Shown here: in pieces, positions 18,411 through 26,557 of the stretch
Position numbering within the stretch: position 1 is the stretch's first letter
Layout of the letters: each line of letters starts with the position of its first letter
Assembly: GCF_016908525.1 (NCBI RefSeq)
Contig: NZ_JAFBEB010000001.1
Coordinates: 126,501-190,500, forward strand
DNA from: Brevibacillus fulvus
Lineage (GTDB): Bacteria > Bacillota > Bacilli > Brevibacillales > Brevibacillaceae
Length of the DNA stretch: 64,000 bases
Direction of reading: 5' to 3'
The notes under the pieces: generated by a model
The model's database searches: none
The model's input: only the letters and a program-made list of their open reading frames with translations
What the model was told of the DNA's origin: nothing
Made by a program: the position numbers and the translations under genes

Positions 18411-19358
18411 ATGAAGGCCGATGCAGTTTTTGAGGGTGGAGGCGTCAAGGGAATCGCCTTTATCGGCGCGCTTAGTGAAATGGAAGCCAAAGGGTACCGG
18501 TGGGAAAGGCTGGCAGGTACTTCCGCCGGCTCGATTGTGGCCGCACTTCTTGCTGCGGGGTATCACAGCAAGGAACTATTGGAAGTTTTTCAAACGTTCA
18601 ATTATATTGCCCTGTTGGAACGAACCGGAATGGGCAAGTTGAAATTTGTCGGTCCCCTGTACAACTTGCTTGTCCACGAAGGGATGTACTCCAGCAACGC
18701 CTTGGAGCGGTTTGTCGGAGAACTGCTGAAAAAGAAAGGAATCGTTACCTTTGCAGATTTGCCGCCCGATAAGCTGAAGATTATTGCTTCCGATCTGACG
18801 GCAGGAAGAATGATCGTTTTTCCCGATGATTTGCCCTCTTTTGGCATTAATCCGGCTTCATTTCCAATCTCGCGGGCTGTACAAATGAGCTCATCGATTC
18901 CGTATTTTTTTCAACCGTTTTTGCTGAAAAACGGAAAGGAACGCCATTATATTGTGGATGGGGCGGTATTGAGCAATTTTCCTGTCTGGCTTTTCGATGT
19001 TCGGGAAATCCCGCGATGGCCAACTTTTGGATTTCGGTTGCGCGGTCCCCAGGCCGATCTGACGACGACCAGAATCCGCAGTGTGTTTTCCTTGACCAAA
19101 GCTTTGTTTACGACGATGCTGGAAGCGCACGATCGTTTGTATGTCGAGAAGGCGCATGCGGTACGCACCATTTTTATTCCCACGCTGGACGTCAAGACGA
19201 CCGATTTTGACTTGGCCGAAGAAAAACGCGCCCTTCTCTTCGAAGCGGGAAAAACCGCAGCGAAAAAGTTTCTGGAAACATGGAATTTTGACAAATATAT
19301 CGAGGAATTCCGGAAACAAGAGCCGGAAGATGCCAAGAAGGCTCCTTTGATCAGGTAA
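18411..19358 (+). CDS. yqhO: patatin-like phospholipase YqhO
   Basis: 315 residues, ATG 18411 after GGAAGG. The patatin catalytic dyad is visible: the oxyanion motif FEGGGVKGIAFIGAL, nucleophile Ser in GTSAGS (near residue 41) and Asp in the DGAVLSNFP motif (near residue 183). There is no signal peptide, so it should act in the cytoplasm or at the inner face of the membrane as a lipid acyl hydrolase. Placement after mntR matches yqhO of B. subtilis. A palindromic A/T stretch (ACTATTATATATAGT) lies just upstream and may hold its -10. A decayed gene follows 7 bases after the stop. Confidence 0.88.
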   Translation: MKADAVFEGGGVKGIAFIGALSEMEAKGYRWERLAGTSAGSIVAALLAAGYHSKELLEVFQTFNYIALLERTGMGKLKFVGPLYNLLVHEGMYSSNALERFVGELLKKKGIVTFADLPPDKLKIIASDLTAGRMIVFPDDLPSFGINPASFPISRAVQMSSSIPYFFQPFLLKNGKERHYIVDGAVLSNFPVWLFDVREIPRWPTFGFRLRGPQADLTTTRIRSVFSLTKALFTTMLEAHDRLYVEKAHAVRTIFIPTLDVKTTDFDLAEEKRALLFEAGKTAAKKFLETWNFDKYIEEFRKQEPEDAKKAPLIR

Positions 19359-19365
19359 CACTGGT

Positions 19366-19626
19366 CAGCCACCATTCGTTCCAACAATCGCTGATGCTAC
19401 CCCCAACATCGCCGACATCGCCAAAGCGTATGATGCAGACGCGAAATTTGTGATCGTTCAGCCTGGTCAAAGCGAACTGAATCAAATAGCGGAATGGGTG
19501 CAGGACAAAAAGCTGAAGCTTCAGATTAACCGCTTGTTCCCGCTGACTGAAAGGGGCCTGATCGAAGCCCATACGCTGATTGAAACCAAGCATACGAATG
19601 GGAAATTGGTTGTACAAATTAAATAA
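19366..19626 (+). pseudogene. C-terminal remnant of a zinc-type alcohol dehydrogenase/quinone reductase
   Basis: One frame reads without a start codon from ~19366 to TAA 19624. It contains IADIAKAYDADAKFVIVQ, GQSELNQIAEWVQDKKLKLQ, INRLFPLTERGLIEAHTLIE and ETKHTNGKLVVQIK, which is the typical end of MDR-superfamily zinc/quinone oxidoreductases (VQP..ELN.IA.W...GKL.....FPL....EAH...E..H..GK.V). The Rossmann and catalytic parts are missing and there is no ribosome site. It is therefore a relic, probably left after a deletion between yqhO and the next genes. B. subtilis has no such gene at this position. Confidence 0.72.
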
Positions 19627-19640
19627 GAACAAGTAAAACA

Positions 19641-19675
19641 AAAAAAGAGGCTGGTCCAGATGACCAACCTCTTTC
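19641..19675 (-). terminator. terminator for the yqhQ-yqhP transcript
   Basis: AGAGG(T)TGGTC / GACCA(G)CCTCT hairpin on the minus strand ending in a T7 run (read as A7 at 19640-19646). Confidence 0.7.
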
Positions 19676-19732
19676 CTATTATCGGCAGTAGTGTTCGTGC
19701 ACTTTCTCCACCTTTGGTGTTCCAAAGCACAA

Positions 19733-20080
19733 TTAATGCAAAATGTTGGAGTCTTGATCATTTTGTCTATTTTTTCGCTTTCCTTTGTACCCCTCAATCA
19801 CCCGAAACGGGTGCTCCCTGCGCTCGGTTTTGCTCGTCTTGCTCGTTTTCTTGACAGATGACCGCAGCGACTTTGTCTGATAGGTGTTTTTTCCTTTAAA
19901 CGCGCTCCATTTCGGAAGGAAGCGGCCGGTTCGCAAATAGTTGCGGACGAAGTAAATCAACAGAGCAGACATCGCAATAATGAGCAGAGTATCAATGGGG
20001 TTGTTGATCAATGTCAGCAGAAAGCCGTATGCCGCCAACCCCAATATGATCCAGATAATCAGCGCAGGAATTCGGTTCAT
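19733..20080 (-). CDS. yqhP: YqhP/SA1362-like small membrane protein
   Basis: 115 residues from ATG 20080, seven bases after GAGGT on the minus strand. Two membrane helices (IPALIIWIILGLAAYGFLL and IDTLLIIAMSALLIYFV) precede a strongly basic cytoplasmic tail (KTSKTSKTERREHPFRV, KGKRKNRQ). Topology, size and position between yqhO and yqhQ fit YqhP, an SA1362-family protein of unknown function. Identity rests partly on gene order. It is transcribed after yqhQ, 32 bases downstream. The terminator at 19641 closes the unit. Confidence 0.62.
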   Translation of the reverse strand: MNRIPALIIWIILGLAAYGFLLTLINNPIDTLLIIAMSALLIYFVRNYLRTGRFLPKWSAFKGKNTYQTKSLRSSVKKTSKTSKTERREHPFRVIEGYKGKRKNRQNDQDSNILH

Positions 20081-20112
20081 TGGCTTCACCTCAAATTTAA
20101 TCGGACATGAAC

Positions 20113-21051
20113 TTAGCCGATGGAAGCAACCTGACCTTCATCGAAAGAGCGGTCTCGCTCACGCATTTTTTGGAAGGCGGCGATTGCTACTTCCACTTGG
20201 TGATCTTCAGGTTCTCTCGTGGTGATCTTCTGCAGCCACAAACCAGGATAGCCCAGGTAGCGCAAAACCGGAATGTCTCGCAAGCTGTTCGTCCATTGCA
20301 AGACTTCATACGATAACCCGATGACCACTGGTAGTAATACAATACGCTGGAGAACGCGTTCCCATAACGTTTCATACGTGAAGAAGGAATAAACAACGAC
20401 ACCGACCAATACGGTAAAGATCAAAAAGCTGCTTCCGCAGCGATAATGCAAGGTGGAAAATTTTTGTACATTCGCTACTGTTAATTCTACCCCTGCTTCA
20501 AACGCGTTAATCACTTTATGTTCAGCGCCGTGGTACTGAAACAGCCTTTTCATCAGCGGCGTACGGGCCAACAGCGAAATGTAGCCGAGCAGCAAGATGA
20601 TTTTAATGACCCCTTCGGCCAGATTTTGCGGAATTCCATCTGGCACCCATTTGCCCAGCAAACCTTCAGCTAAGAAGACAGGAACGAGCGTAAAGACGAG
20701 TTTGCCAAACAGGAATGACAATATGCCGACGACCGCCACACCGAGGATCATCGTCAGACGGGACGGCTCATTTTTTCCTCCCTCTTCTTCATGCTCCTTG
20801 CCGTATTGTTCGGTAGCAAAATTGAGATGTTTCGCGCCATTGGCCGAAGCTTCGATCAAACCGACGATACCCCTAACCACCGGAATTTTTTTCAGTTTCG
20901 TGGCCCAGCTATATTGCGTTCGAGGAGATTCAAAGTATTCGATTTCCTGATTTTTTTTGCGAATGGCCGTTACGGTTACTTTTTTTCCGCCAAACATCAC
21001 GCCTTCAATGACTGCTTGACCACCGTATACGGGAATGTTTTGCTCTGCCAA
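20113..21051 (-). CDS. yqhQ: DUF1385 family membrane protein YqhQ
   Basis: 312 residues starting at TTG 21051, six bases after GGAAGGTG; the longer frame from 21099 has no ribosome site. It has the DUF1385 signature YGGQAVIEGVMFGGKK at the N-terminus, RGIVGLIEASANG, and four or five membrane helices. The motif FQYHGAEHKVINAFEAG and STLHYRCGSSFL follow, with conserved His and Cys that could bind a metal. Position matches B. subtilis yqhQ. Its biochemical function is unknown. Divergent from yqhR; the pair is split by a 124-base gap. Confidence 0.88.
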   Translation of the reverse strand: MAEQNIPVYGGQAVIEGVMFGGKKVTVTAIRKKNQEIEYFESPRTQYSWATKLKKIPVVRGIVGLIEASANGAKHLNFATEQYGKEHEEEGGKNEPSRLTMILGVAVVGILSFLFGKLVFTLVPVFLAEGLLGKWVPDGIPQNLAEGVIKIILLLGYISLLARTPLMKRLFQYHGAEHKVINAFEAGVELTVANVQKFSTLHYRCGSSFLIFTVLVGVVVYSFFTYETLWERVLQRIVLLPVVIGLSYEVLQWTNSLRDIPVLRYLGYPGLWLQKITTREPEDHQVEVAIAAFQKMRERDRSFDEGQVASIG

Positions 21052-21175
21052 CAGTATCACCTTCCTATTCTTGAATCTTATTTTACCGCAAAGCAGCATG
21101 ACAAGCTACAAGCAGATCCTGTTTGACGATCGTTAAGCTTGACAGCAATCGCGCATACTAGAATGGAGGTGATCA

Positions 21176-21640
21176 ATGATGGGAATGGTCAAAACAAAAC
21201 AAGCCAAACAACAGAAAGTCGTGACCAAACAGTTGAGTCTGCAAAAACTGCTTGAGATCTCCTTCTGGGGGACGGTCATGTGGGGGATTGTCCGGTTGCT
21301 CGCCAACTATTTTTCTTTTACGCCGTTTACGGTCGGCTCTTTTTCTCGGTTGATTTACGGAACAACCGCTGACAATTCTGCAATCGGCATCGTTACCGGA
21401 GCCTTGATCCTGTTTGCCGTCACCATCGTCGCTACCTGGTTGTACGCCACGCTGTTCGCCCGTATCCATGCATGGTGGCTCGGACTGGCGTACGGTTTGG
21501 TGTTTTTGCTGTTGTTCGCTCTGTTTTTCCGTGCGGGTACTTGGGGCGACACCACCATGAGCACAGAAATTGTCTGGTTTCTCTCCTATGGGCTGTTCAT
21601 CGGCATGTCGGTTTTGATTGAAAAAGTTGATGTCGAGTAA
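21176..21640 (+). CDS. yqhR: YqhR family membrane protein
   Basis: 154 residues from ATG 21176, five bases after GGAGGT. Four predicted membrane helices follow a basic N-terminus. The block ISFWGTVMWGIVRLLANYFSF split into FTPFTVGSFSR and the WWLGLAYGLVFLLLF stretch are typical of YqhR. It precedes aroQ as in B. subtilis. Spore-former distribution in the family suggests a sporulation link, but no function is established. Confidence 0.82.
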   Translation: MMGMVKTKQAKQQKVVTKQLSLQKLLEISFWGTVMWGIVRLLANYFSFTPFTVGSFSRLIYGTTADNSAIGIVTGALILFAVTIVATWLYATLFARIHAWWLGLAYGLVFLLLFALFFRAGTWGDTTMSTEIVWFLSYGLFIGMSVLIEKVDVE

Positions 21641-21708
21641 TTTCTGTTCAAGCATTTTCGCCGCATATGGTAAAATATTTTCGAAAAAGATGGCGAGGTG
21701 CTGCGCAA

Positions 21709-22155
21709 ATGACTTCGATATTGATTTTAAATGGACCCAATCTGAACATGCTGGGCAAACGTGAACCCGACGTATACGGTCACGAAACATTGGAAGATGT
21801 GATCGCTGAGCTGGAAAAGGTGGCTGCTTCCGCGGGATGTGTTTTGCAGCATGTGCAATCCAATCATGAGGGTGACCTCATTGACGCGATTCACCAGGCC
21901 AAAGGCGTTCATCAGGGAATCGTATTTAACCCCGGAGCATTTACTCACTATAGTTATGCATTGCGGGATGCGATTGCTGCAGTGTCTTTGCCAGTGATCG
22001 AAGTACATATTTCCAATGTTCATGCGCGCGAGTCGTTCCGTCATCATTCCGTGATTGCCCCGGTGGCATTGGGGCAAATCGTCGGTTTGGGCACGTTGGG
22101 CTACCAATTGGCCTTGCGCGCGTTGCTTCACAAACTGCAAGATCAAACAGCGTAA
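21709..22155 (+). CDS. aroQ: 3-dehydroquinate dehydratase, type II
   Basis: 148 residues, ATG 21709, eight bases after GAGGTG; the longer frame from 21667 lacks a ribosome site. Type II dehydroquinase converts 3-dehydroquinate to 3-dehydroshikimate in the shikimate pathway. Visible motifs: LNGPNLNMLGKREPDVYG with active-site Tyr23, QSNHEGDLID, VFNPGAFTHYSYALRDA, EVHISNVHARESFRHHS. Length and order match the dodecameric type II family. papA starts 27 bases after the stop, so the two are likely to be co-transcribed. Confidence 0.96.
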   Translation: MTSILILNGPNLNMLGKREPDVYGHETLEDVIAELEKVAASAGCVLQHVQSNHEGDLIDAIHQAKGVHQGIVFNPGAFTHYSYALRDAIAAVSLPVIEVHISNVHARESFRHHSVIAPVALGQIVGLGTLGYQLALRALLHKLQDQTA

Positions 22156-22182
22156 CGGAGAAACCGTTCGGCCAGAGGAGAG

Positions 22183-23259
22183 ATGATGGAAATGAGTCGC
22201 ATGGAAAGGCTGCGGGCGAAGCTGAAAGAATTGGGAGCGGATGCCTTTATTACCGAAAAAGCGGAGAATCGCCGTTATCTAAGCGGGTTTACCGGATCGA
22301 CCGGCTGGGTCATCGTAACCGCGGACCAAGCGCTTTTTGTCACCGATTTTCGCTATATCGATCAGGCGAAAGAGCAATGTCATGGTTACACGATCATCAA
22401 TAACCAACGGCAGCCGCTGGAGGCGATTCGCCAGCAGCTGCAGCAGTTGCAAGTAAAAAAACTTGCCTTTGAAACATCGATTTCCTTCGCTGCTTACGAC
22501 CAGTGGCAAAAAAGCTTCGCGGGCGTCGAACTTGTCCCTGTATCCGGCTTGATTGAGCAACTGCGCATGATTAAGGAAGCGGCGGAGGTCGAGGTGATTC
22601 GGCAAGCAGCGCGCATTGCCGACGAAGCGTACGAACATATTCTCGGGTTTGTCAAACCGGGCATGAGAGAAATTGATGTCGCCATCGAACTGGAATTCTT
22701 CATGCGCAAACACGGAGCAGATGCTTCGGCGTTTGACATGATTGTCGCATCCGGAGTGCGCGGTGCGCTGCCGCATGGCCGGGCCAGCGAGAAGCGGATT
22801 GAGGCAGGGGAAATGGTGACGATTGATTTCGGTGCATTGTATCGCGGCTATGTCTCCGATGTGACCCGTACGTTTGCGGTTGGGGAACCAGATCCCAAGA
22901 TGAAAGAAATCTACGATATTGTGTTGCAGGCGCAGTTAAATGGCGTAAACAAGCTGAAACCGGGAATGACCGGCAAGGAAGGGGACGCATTGACCCGCGA
23001 TATCATTGCGGCCGCCGGATACGCAGAAGCTTACGGCCACAGTACGGGACATGGCATCGGTCTGGAAGTGCACGAGGGACCGGCTTTGTCGACCGTCAGC
23101 AGTACCGTGTTGGAACCGGGCATGGTCGTTACTGTTGAACCAGGCATTTATGTCAGCGGGCTTGGCGGCGTCCGGATTGAGGATGACGTGCTGATTACCG
23201 CGGATGGCTGTGAGATACTGACGAAATCAACGAAAGAGTTGCTCATTTTGTCTGTCTAA
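22183..23259 (+). CDS. papA: Xaa-Pro peptidase (M24 family) PapA/YqhT
   Basis: 358 residues. The creatinase-type N-domain (1-130) is followed by a pita-bread M24 domain. The five metal ligands are in place: two Asp in [19 protein letters not shown], His in [14 protein letters not shown], and two Glu in [10 protein letters not shown] and [11 protein letters not shown]. It removes or splits residues before proline in peptides. ATG 22183, 22186 or 22192 could all be the start after GAGGAG at 22175; I keep the longest. In B. subtilis the same aroQ-papA-efp order is present; efp makes polyproline-stretch translation possible, and PapA recycles such peptides. Confidence 0.93.
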   Translation: MMEMSRMERLRAKLKELGADAFITEKAENRRYLSGFTGSTGWVIVTADQALFVTDFRYIDQAKEQCHGYTIINNQRQPLEAIRQQLQQLQVKKLAFETSISFAAYDQWQKSFAGVELVPVSGLIEQLRMIKEAAEVEVIRQAARIADEAYEHILGFVKPGMREIDVAIELEFFMRKHGADASAFDMIVASGVRGALPHGRASEKRIEAGEMVTIDFGALYRGYVSDVTRTFAVGEPDPKMKEIYDIVLQAQLNGVNKLKPGMTGKEGDALTRDIIAAAGYAEAYGHSTGHGIGLEVHEGPALSTVSSTVLEPGMVVTVEPGIYVSGLGGVRIEDDVLITADGCEILTKSTKELLILSV

Positions 23260-23267
23260 TTTATACT
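23239..23267 (+). promoter_or_regulatory. possible sigma-A promoter for efp
   Basis: TTGCTC - 17 bases - TATACT, overlapping the end of papA and ending 34 bases before the efp ATG. The -35 is weak. Confidence 0.4.
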
Positions 23268-23301
23268 ATTGAATGGTTATTGATCTTTTAGGAGGCCGAA
23301 C

Positions 23302-23859
23302 ATGATTTCAGTAAACGACTTTCGCACTGGTTTAACCATCGAAGTAGATGGAAACATTTACCAAGTGATTGAGTTTCAGCACGTAAAACCGGGAAAAGGG
23401 GCTGCGTTCGTTCGTACGAAACTGCGCAACCTGCGTAATGGAAACGTAACGGAAACGACCTTCCGCGGCGGTGAAAAAGTAAACCCAGCCCGGATTGAGA
23501 CCAGTACCATGCAATATCTGTATGCAAGTGGTGACGAGTACACCTTCATGAATACAGAAACGTATGAACAGCTTACTTTTACTCGCAGCCAGATTGAACA
23601 CGAATTGAAATTCCTCAAGGAAAACATGAATGTGCAAATTATGCAGTATAACGGAGAAACAATCGGAATTCAATTGCCAAACACAGTTGAACTGGTTGTA
23701 ACCGAAACCGAACCGGGCATCAAAGGCGATACCGCAACCGGGGCAACGAAAAAAGCTACCCTGGAAACCGGTTTTGTCGTCAACGTTCCTTTGTTTGTCA
23801 ATGAAGGAGACAAACTGATCATTGATACCCGCACCGAACAATACGTTTCTCGCGCTTAA
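23302..23859 (+). CDS. efp: translation elongation factor P
   Basis: 185 residues, three OB-like domains, ATG 23302 after AGGAGG. EF-P enters the ribosomal E site and relieves stalling at proline runs. It begins [20 protein letters not shown], with the modified-loop motif [16 protein letters not shown] (Lys32 at the loop tip, the site modified in B. subtilis by 5-aminopentanol). The C-terminal [16 protein letters not shown] and [17 protein letters not shown] blocks are typical. A perfect 9-bp terminator follows. Confidence 0.97.
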   Translation: MISVNDFRTGLTIEVDGNIYQVIEFQHVKPGKGAAFVRTKLRNLRNGNVTETTFRGGEKVNPARIETSTMQYLYASGDEYTFMNTETYEQLTFTRSQIEHELKFLKENMNVQIMQYNGETIGIQLPNTVELVVTETEPGIKGDTATGATKKATLETGFVVNVPLFVNEGDKLIIDTRTEQYVSRA

Positions 23860-23882
23860 CGAAAAACGGAGAAGCAACAAAG

Positions 23883-23912
23883 CAGCCCTGACCATGGTGT
23901 CAGGGCTTTTTG
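23883..23912 (+). terminator. terminator after efp
   Basis: AGCCCTGAC/GTCAGGGCT nine-base-pair stem, then TTTTTG. Confidence 0.85.
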
Positions 23913-23932
23913 CTGTTCCGGCTGCGGTCTTT

Positions 23933-24394
23933 TCACCGAAACCAGTCGAAAATTTTGATGAAGAAAGCAGTGAGGCCGGCAGCCATCAATGGCCCAACGG
24001 GAATTCCCCGCAAAAATACGATGCCAAATATGGAACCGATCACCAGGCCGACAATCAAATGCGGTTCTGTTTTCAACATATCGAGGCCTTTCCCGTTCAT
24101 CCAGGTGGCGATGGCTCCGCCAGCTAAAGCCAAAACACCGATGACGGTTGTAAAAAGCGGCGTAACATCTTTCCAGGTAATTTTTTCGCTGGCGAACGGG
24201 ACGAGCACGGAAATGGTTAAAAACAGCAAGCCAAGTTCCAGCCCTCGTCTTTCCACGGCAGGAAAAAAGCGCTCCAACGATGTCAGTTTCAGGACCAACA
24301 AAATACTGGCAGCGGTAGCGATGATCGGCGACCGCCCAATTAATCCTACCACAATAAGAATAACAAGCATTACTTCTCCCGTGAATACATGCAT
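23933..24394 (-). CDS. UPF0756 (DUF441) membrane protein
   Basis: 153 residues with four or five membrane helices. The blocks [22 protein letters not shown], split as [10 protein letters not shown] and [37 protein letters not shown], and [18 protein letters not shown] are characteristic of the YeaL/YtwI (UPF0756) family. Function unknown. Start ATG 24394 is chosen because family members begin a few residues before the first helix, although its ribosome site is poor; ATG 24370 is an alternative. It converges with efp and lies after comB on the same strand, 35 bases downstream, so it may belong to the comA-comB unit. Confidence 0.82.
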   Translation of the reverse strand: MHVFTGEVMLVILIVVGLIGRSPIIATAASILLVLKLTSLERFFPAVERRGLELGLLFLTISVLVPFASEKITWKDVTPLFTTVIGVLALAGGAIATWMNGKGLDMLKTEPHLIVGLVIGSIFGIVFLRGIPVGPLMAAGLTAFFIKIFDWFR

Positions 24395-24429
24395 CCTGAT
24401 CGAACCCCTGTCCCTAATCTTTTACTACT

Positions 24430-25146
24430 CTATGAGACAAGGTGCGGGAGTATGCTTGTTTCCTTGACCAGCGGCACCAAGTCAACGCGGTCCAACTGGC
24501 TGCAGTAATCGAGATCGGCGGTAAATCCATGCTGCAACAACCGTCTGCCGGTTGTCGTTTGCTCAAGACGTTCCCGTAATCGCTCGCGTTCGTACAAATA
24601 GCTGGCCGACATTGCTTCGGCGAAATCGCAAACCGACAATTGCGGCAACAGCTGCTTGGCCCGATCAGTCATACAGCCGGCGGCCAACCCGTCTTCCAAT
24701 GCAAACTGAGCGCGTGTGCCTGCGCAGAGCAACGTGATGTCCCGCTGGTAGGACAATGCATGGCGAATCGTTGCCGAGGCGTTCAGAAAACAGCCGATTA
24801 ACACGGCGTGCGCCAGCCTGGCTTGCTCGATCGCCCGTGTGCCATTGGTGGTCGTCAACACAAGCTGTTTTCCCCGGTCGGAGCGGGCCAACAACTCGGT
24901 AGGGGAATTGTTGCAGTCAAAATGCGGGATTTTTTCACAGAAGCGTTCTCCAGCCAGAACTGTCGCGGGTGAGCGCAGTTGCCAGGCGCGTTCCGCGGAG
25001 TCGACAGGGATGACGCTGGCAAATCCGCTGGCCAAGGCGGTGACAATCGTGCTGGATGCCCGCAGCACATCGATCACGACGACGATCCTCCCTTCAACCA
25101 GCTCGCGATGCGTCTCCTCCACGATCGGCACGATGTCTAGTCGCAT
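24430..25146 (-). CDS. comB: 2-phosphosulfolactate phosphatase ComB
   Basis: 238 residues, ATG 25146 overlapping comA by ten bases. ComB hydrolyses 2-phosphosulfolactate to sulfolactate. Motifs: VVVIDVLRASSTIVTAL at the N-terminus, VLAGERFCEKIPHFDCNNSP, TTTNGTRAIEQA, LLCAGTRAQFALEDGLAAG. B. subtilis YitC is the counterpart, and sulfolactate is a known spore component there, so the likely role is sulfolactate production during sporulation rather than coenzyme M synthesis. The tight overlap with comA indicates translational coupling. Confidence 0.88.
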   Translation of the reverse strand: MRLDIVPIVEETHRELVEGRIVVVIDVLRASSTIVTALASGFASVIPVDSAERAWQLRSPATVLAGERFCEKIPHFDCNNSPTELLARSDRGKQLVLTTTNGTRAIEQARLAHAVLIGCFLNASATIRHALSYQRDITLLCAGTRAQFALEDGLAAGCMTDRAKQLLPQLSVCDFAEAMSASYLYERERLRERLEQTTTGRRLLQHGFTADLDYCSQLDRVDLVPLVKETSILPHLVS

Positions 25147-25964
25147 GAACCGTTTTTCCTTTCCTGCAGGACGAACGGGGCTGTATCGGAGCGTAGCCCG
25201 CGGCGCAGCGACTCGACCGATAAAATATCAGCGGGCGCGATATTGCCCAAATTGACATCCGTCCCCAACGTTTGAATGAGCGCAACCTGCTGCTCTTTTT
25301 TCGGCGCTTCCCAAATCAGGCGCTCAGAGAGAGGACCGGCCGCCTCAACCACCTGCTGCAAAAATCGGGCATCCGTTTCCCCTTTTTCGTTATAAATCCC
25401 CACTGTTCCGCTTTCTCTGCCTTCCACGATCACATAGGCGGCTCCAGCTTGCAAATCTTGTTCTACCGTTTCGACAAGGAGTGCCAGTTCCGCCCGGAAG
25501 TCAGCCGCTTTTTTGCCAAATTCGGCATATACGGTCAATCCCGCCTCGGCAGCCAGCGAAATCGCTTTCGTTCGTTCCTCCCGCCCAAGCGGAAACGTGC
25601 CATCCGAGATTTCAATTGCGTTGAAACCGAGTTGGCGAATCATTTGCAAATATTGTGCAAAGGGGGATTGAAGCGACGCCAGTTCAAAAAACGTCCCGCC
25701 TGGCATAATATCGATCCGGCTTTCTACAGCCATCTCCACTTTTTGTTGCAAAATTTTCAGGGGATACAGCACGGACGTGCCAAAGCCAAGCTTGTAACAG
25801 TCGATATGGTCGGCTGCCACATTGAGCAAATCATGCATTTGCATAAGCCCCAAGCCTTTGTCGATCACCATGCTGACGCCTCTGTTGCGTGGTTTTCCTT
25901 CGCGCCGGGCGGAGGGATCGCTCCAGTTGTGGGGCCAGCCAAGATAAAGCGGTTTTTTCTTCAT
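25137..25964 (-). CDS. comA: phosphosulfolactate synthase ComA (YitD type)
   Basis: 275 residues, ATG 25964 after GAGGAAG. A TIM-barrel enzyme that adds sulfite to phosphoenolpyruvate to give 2-phosphosulfolactate. Motifs include MVIDKGLGLMQMHDLL, CYKLGFGTSVLYP, MPGGTFFELA, IEISDGTFPL, VYAEFGKK, VIVEGRESGTVGIYN and IWEAPKKEQQ. It is not related to the competence regulator of the same name. comB follows with overlap. This pair is an insertion relative to the B. subtilis yqh order, where yitC-yitD are elsewhere on the chromosome. Confidence 0.88.
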   Translation of the reverse strand: MKKKPLYLGWPHNWSDPSARREGKPRNRGVSMVIDKGLGLMQMHDLLNVAADHIDCYKLGFGTSVLYPLKILQQKVEMAVESRIDIMPGGTFFELASLQSPFAQYLQMIRQLGFNAIEISDGTFPLGREERTKAISLAAEAGLTVYAEFGKKAADFRAELALLVETVEQDLQAGAAYVIVEGRESGTVGIYNEKGETDARFLQQVVEAAGPLSERLIWEAPKKEQQVALIQTLGTDVNLGNIAPADILSVESLRRGLRSDTAPFVLQERKNGSCD

Positions 25965-26080
25965 GTCTCTTCCTCATTTCTTGATGCATTTGTTTATAGG
26001 TATATGCCGGATACCCGTCAGCGGGTGTATAAAAAGCCGGGGAATCGCCGGAGGAGATAACTTGCCTGCCAAACGCATGT

Positions 26081-26087
26081 TGTCGAA
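26081..26087 (+). promoter_or_regulatory. Spo0A box (TGTCGAA) between comA and yqhV
   Basis: Perfect TGTCGAA within TTGTCGAAAAT, 117 bases from the comA start and 60 bases before the yqhV ATG. It could serve either divergent gene. A single 7-mer can occur by chance. Confidence 0.35.
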
Positions 26088-26146
26088 AATGGCAAGACTA
26101 AAACGACCGGTACAGGCATAGAGTGGACACAAGAGGGGGGACGGGA

Positions 26147-26410
26147 ATGCTGGAGAAAGCGATCATCGGAATGGCGACCTTGCGGATGATGTCGGGGACG
26201 ATCGAAATATTGGCAGCCCTGCTGATCTTGAAACTAAACCAAGTGGAGAAAGCGTTGTTGGTCAACTCGAGCCTGGCCATTGTCGGACCATTGGTTTTGT
26301 TGACGACCACGACGATTGGTCTCTTGGGTATGTCGGACAGAATCAGCCTGGCCAAAATTTTGTGGATATTCGCCGGCATCGCATGTATCTTCATCGGTGT
26401 CCGTAAATAA
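26147..26410 (+). CDS. yqhV: YqhV family membrane protein (DUF2619)
   Basis: 87 residues from ATG 26147, after GAGGGGGG. Three hydrophobic segments (IGMATLRMMSGTIEILAALL, LVNSSLAIVGPLVLLTTTTI, LAKILWIFAGIACIFIGV). The LRMMSGTIE motif and size match YqhV, which in B. subtilis stands just before spoIIIAA; in that species it belongs to the sporulation neighbourhood. Here namA and a CD1247-type gene separate it from spoIIIAA. Function unknown. Confidence 0.82.
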   Translation: MLEKAIIGMATLRMMSGTIEILAALLILKLNQVEKALLVNSSLAIVGPLVLLTTTTIGLLGMSDRISLAKILWIFAGIACIFIGVRK

Positions 26411-26487
26411 CGCTATTTGCAAACTTACATAGTGTCCGTTTTGCCGCGCATTTTGCATGGAACCATGCAGGATGTGCGCTTCTGTTT

Positions 26488-26516
26488 TTGACGGGAAATT
26501 GGGCGAAAGCTAAGAT
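26488..26516 (+). promoter_or_regulatory. sigma-A promoter for namA
   Basis: TTGACG - 17 bases - TAAGAT, ending 41 bases before the namA ATG. Confidence 0.65.
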
Positions 26517-26557
26517 GGAGAAGTAGACAAGTTATGGTAAAGGGGAAAAGATGAGCG

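Noticed and set aside
19351-19797. 148-residue minus-strand frame across the alcohol dehydrogenase relic
   Set aside because: It crosses the terminator at 19641 and has no ribosome site; the plus-strand relic explains the coding signal better.
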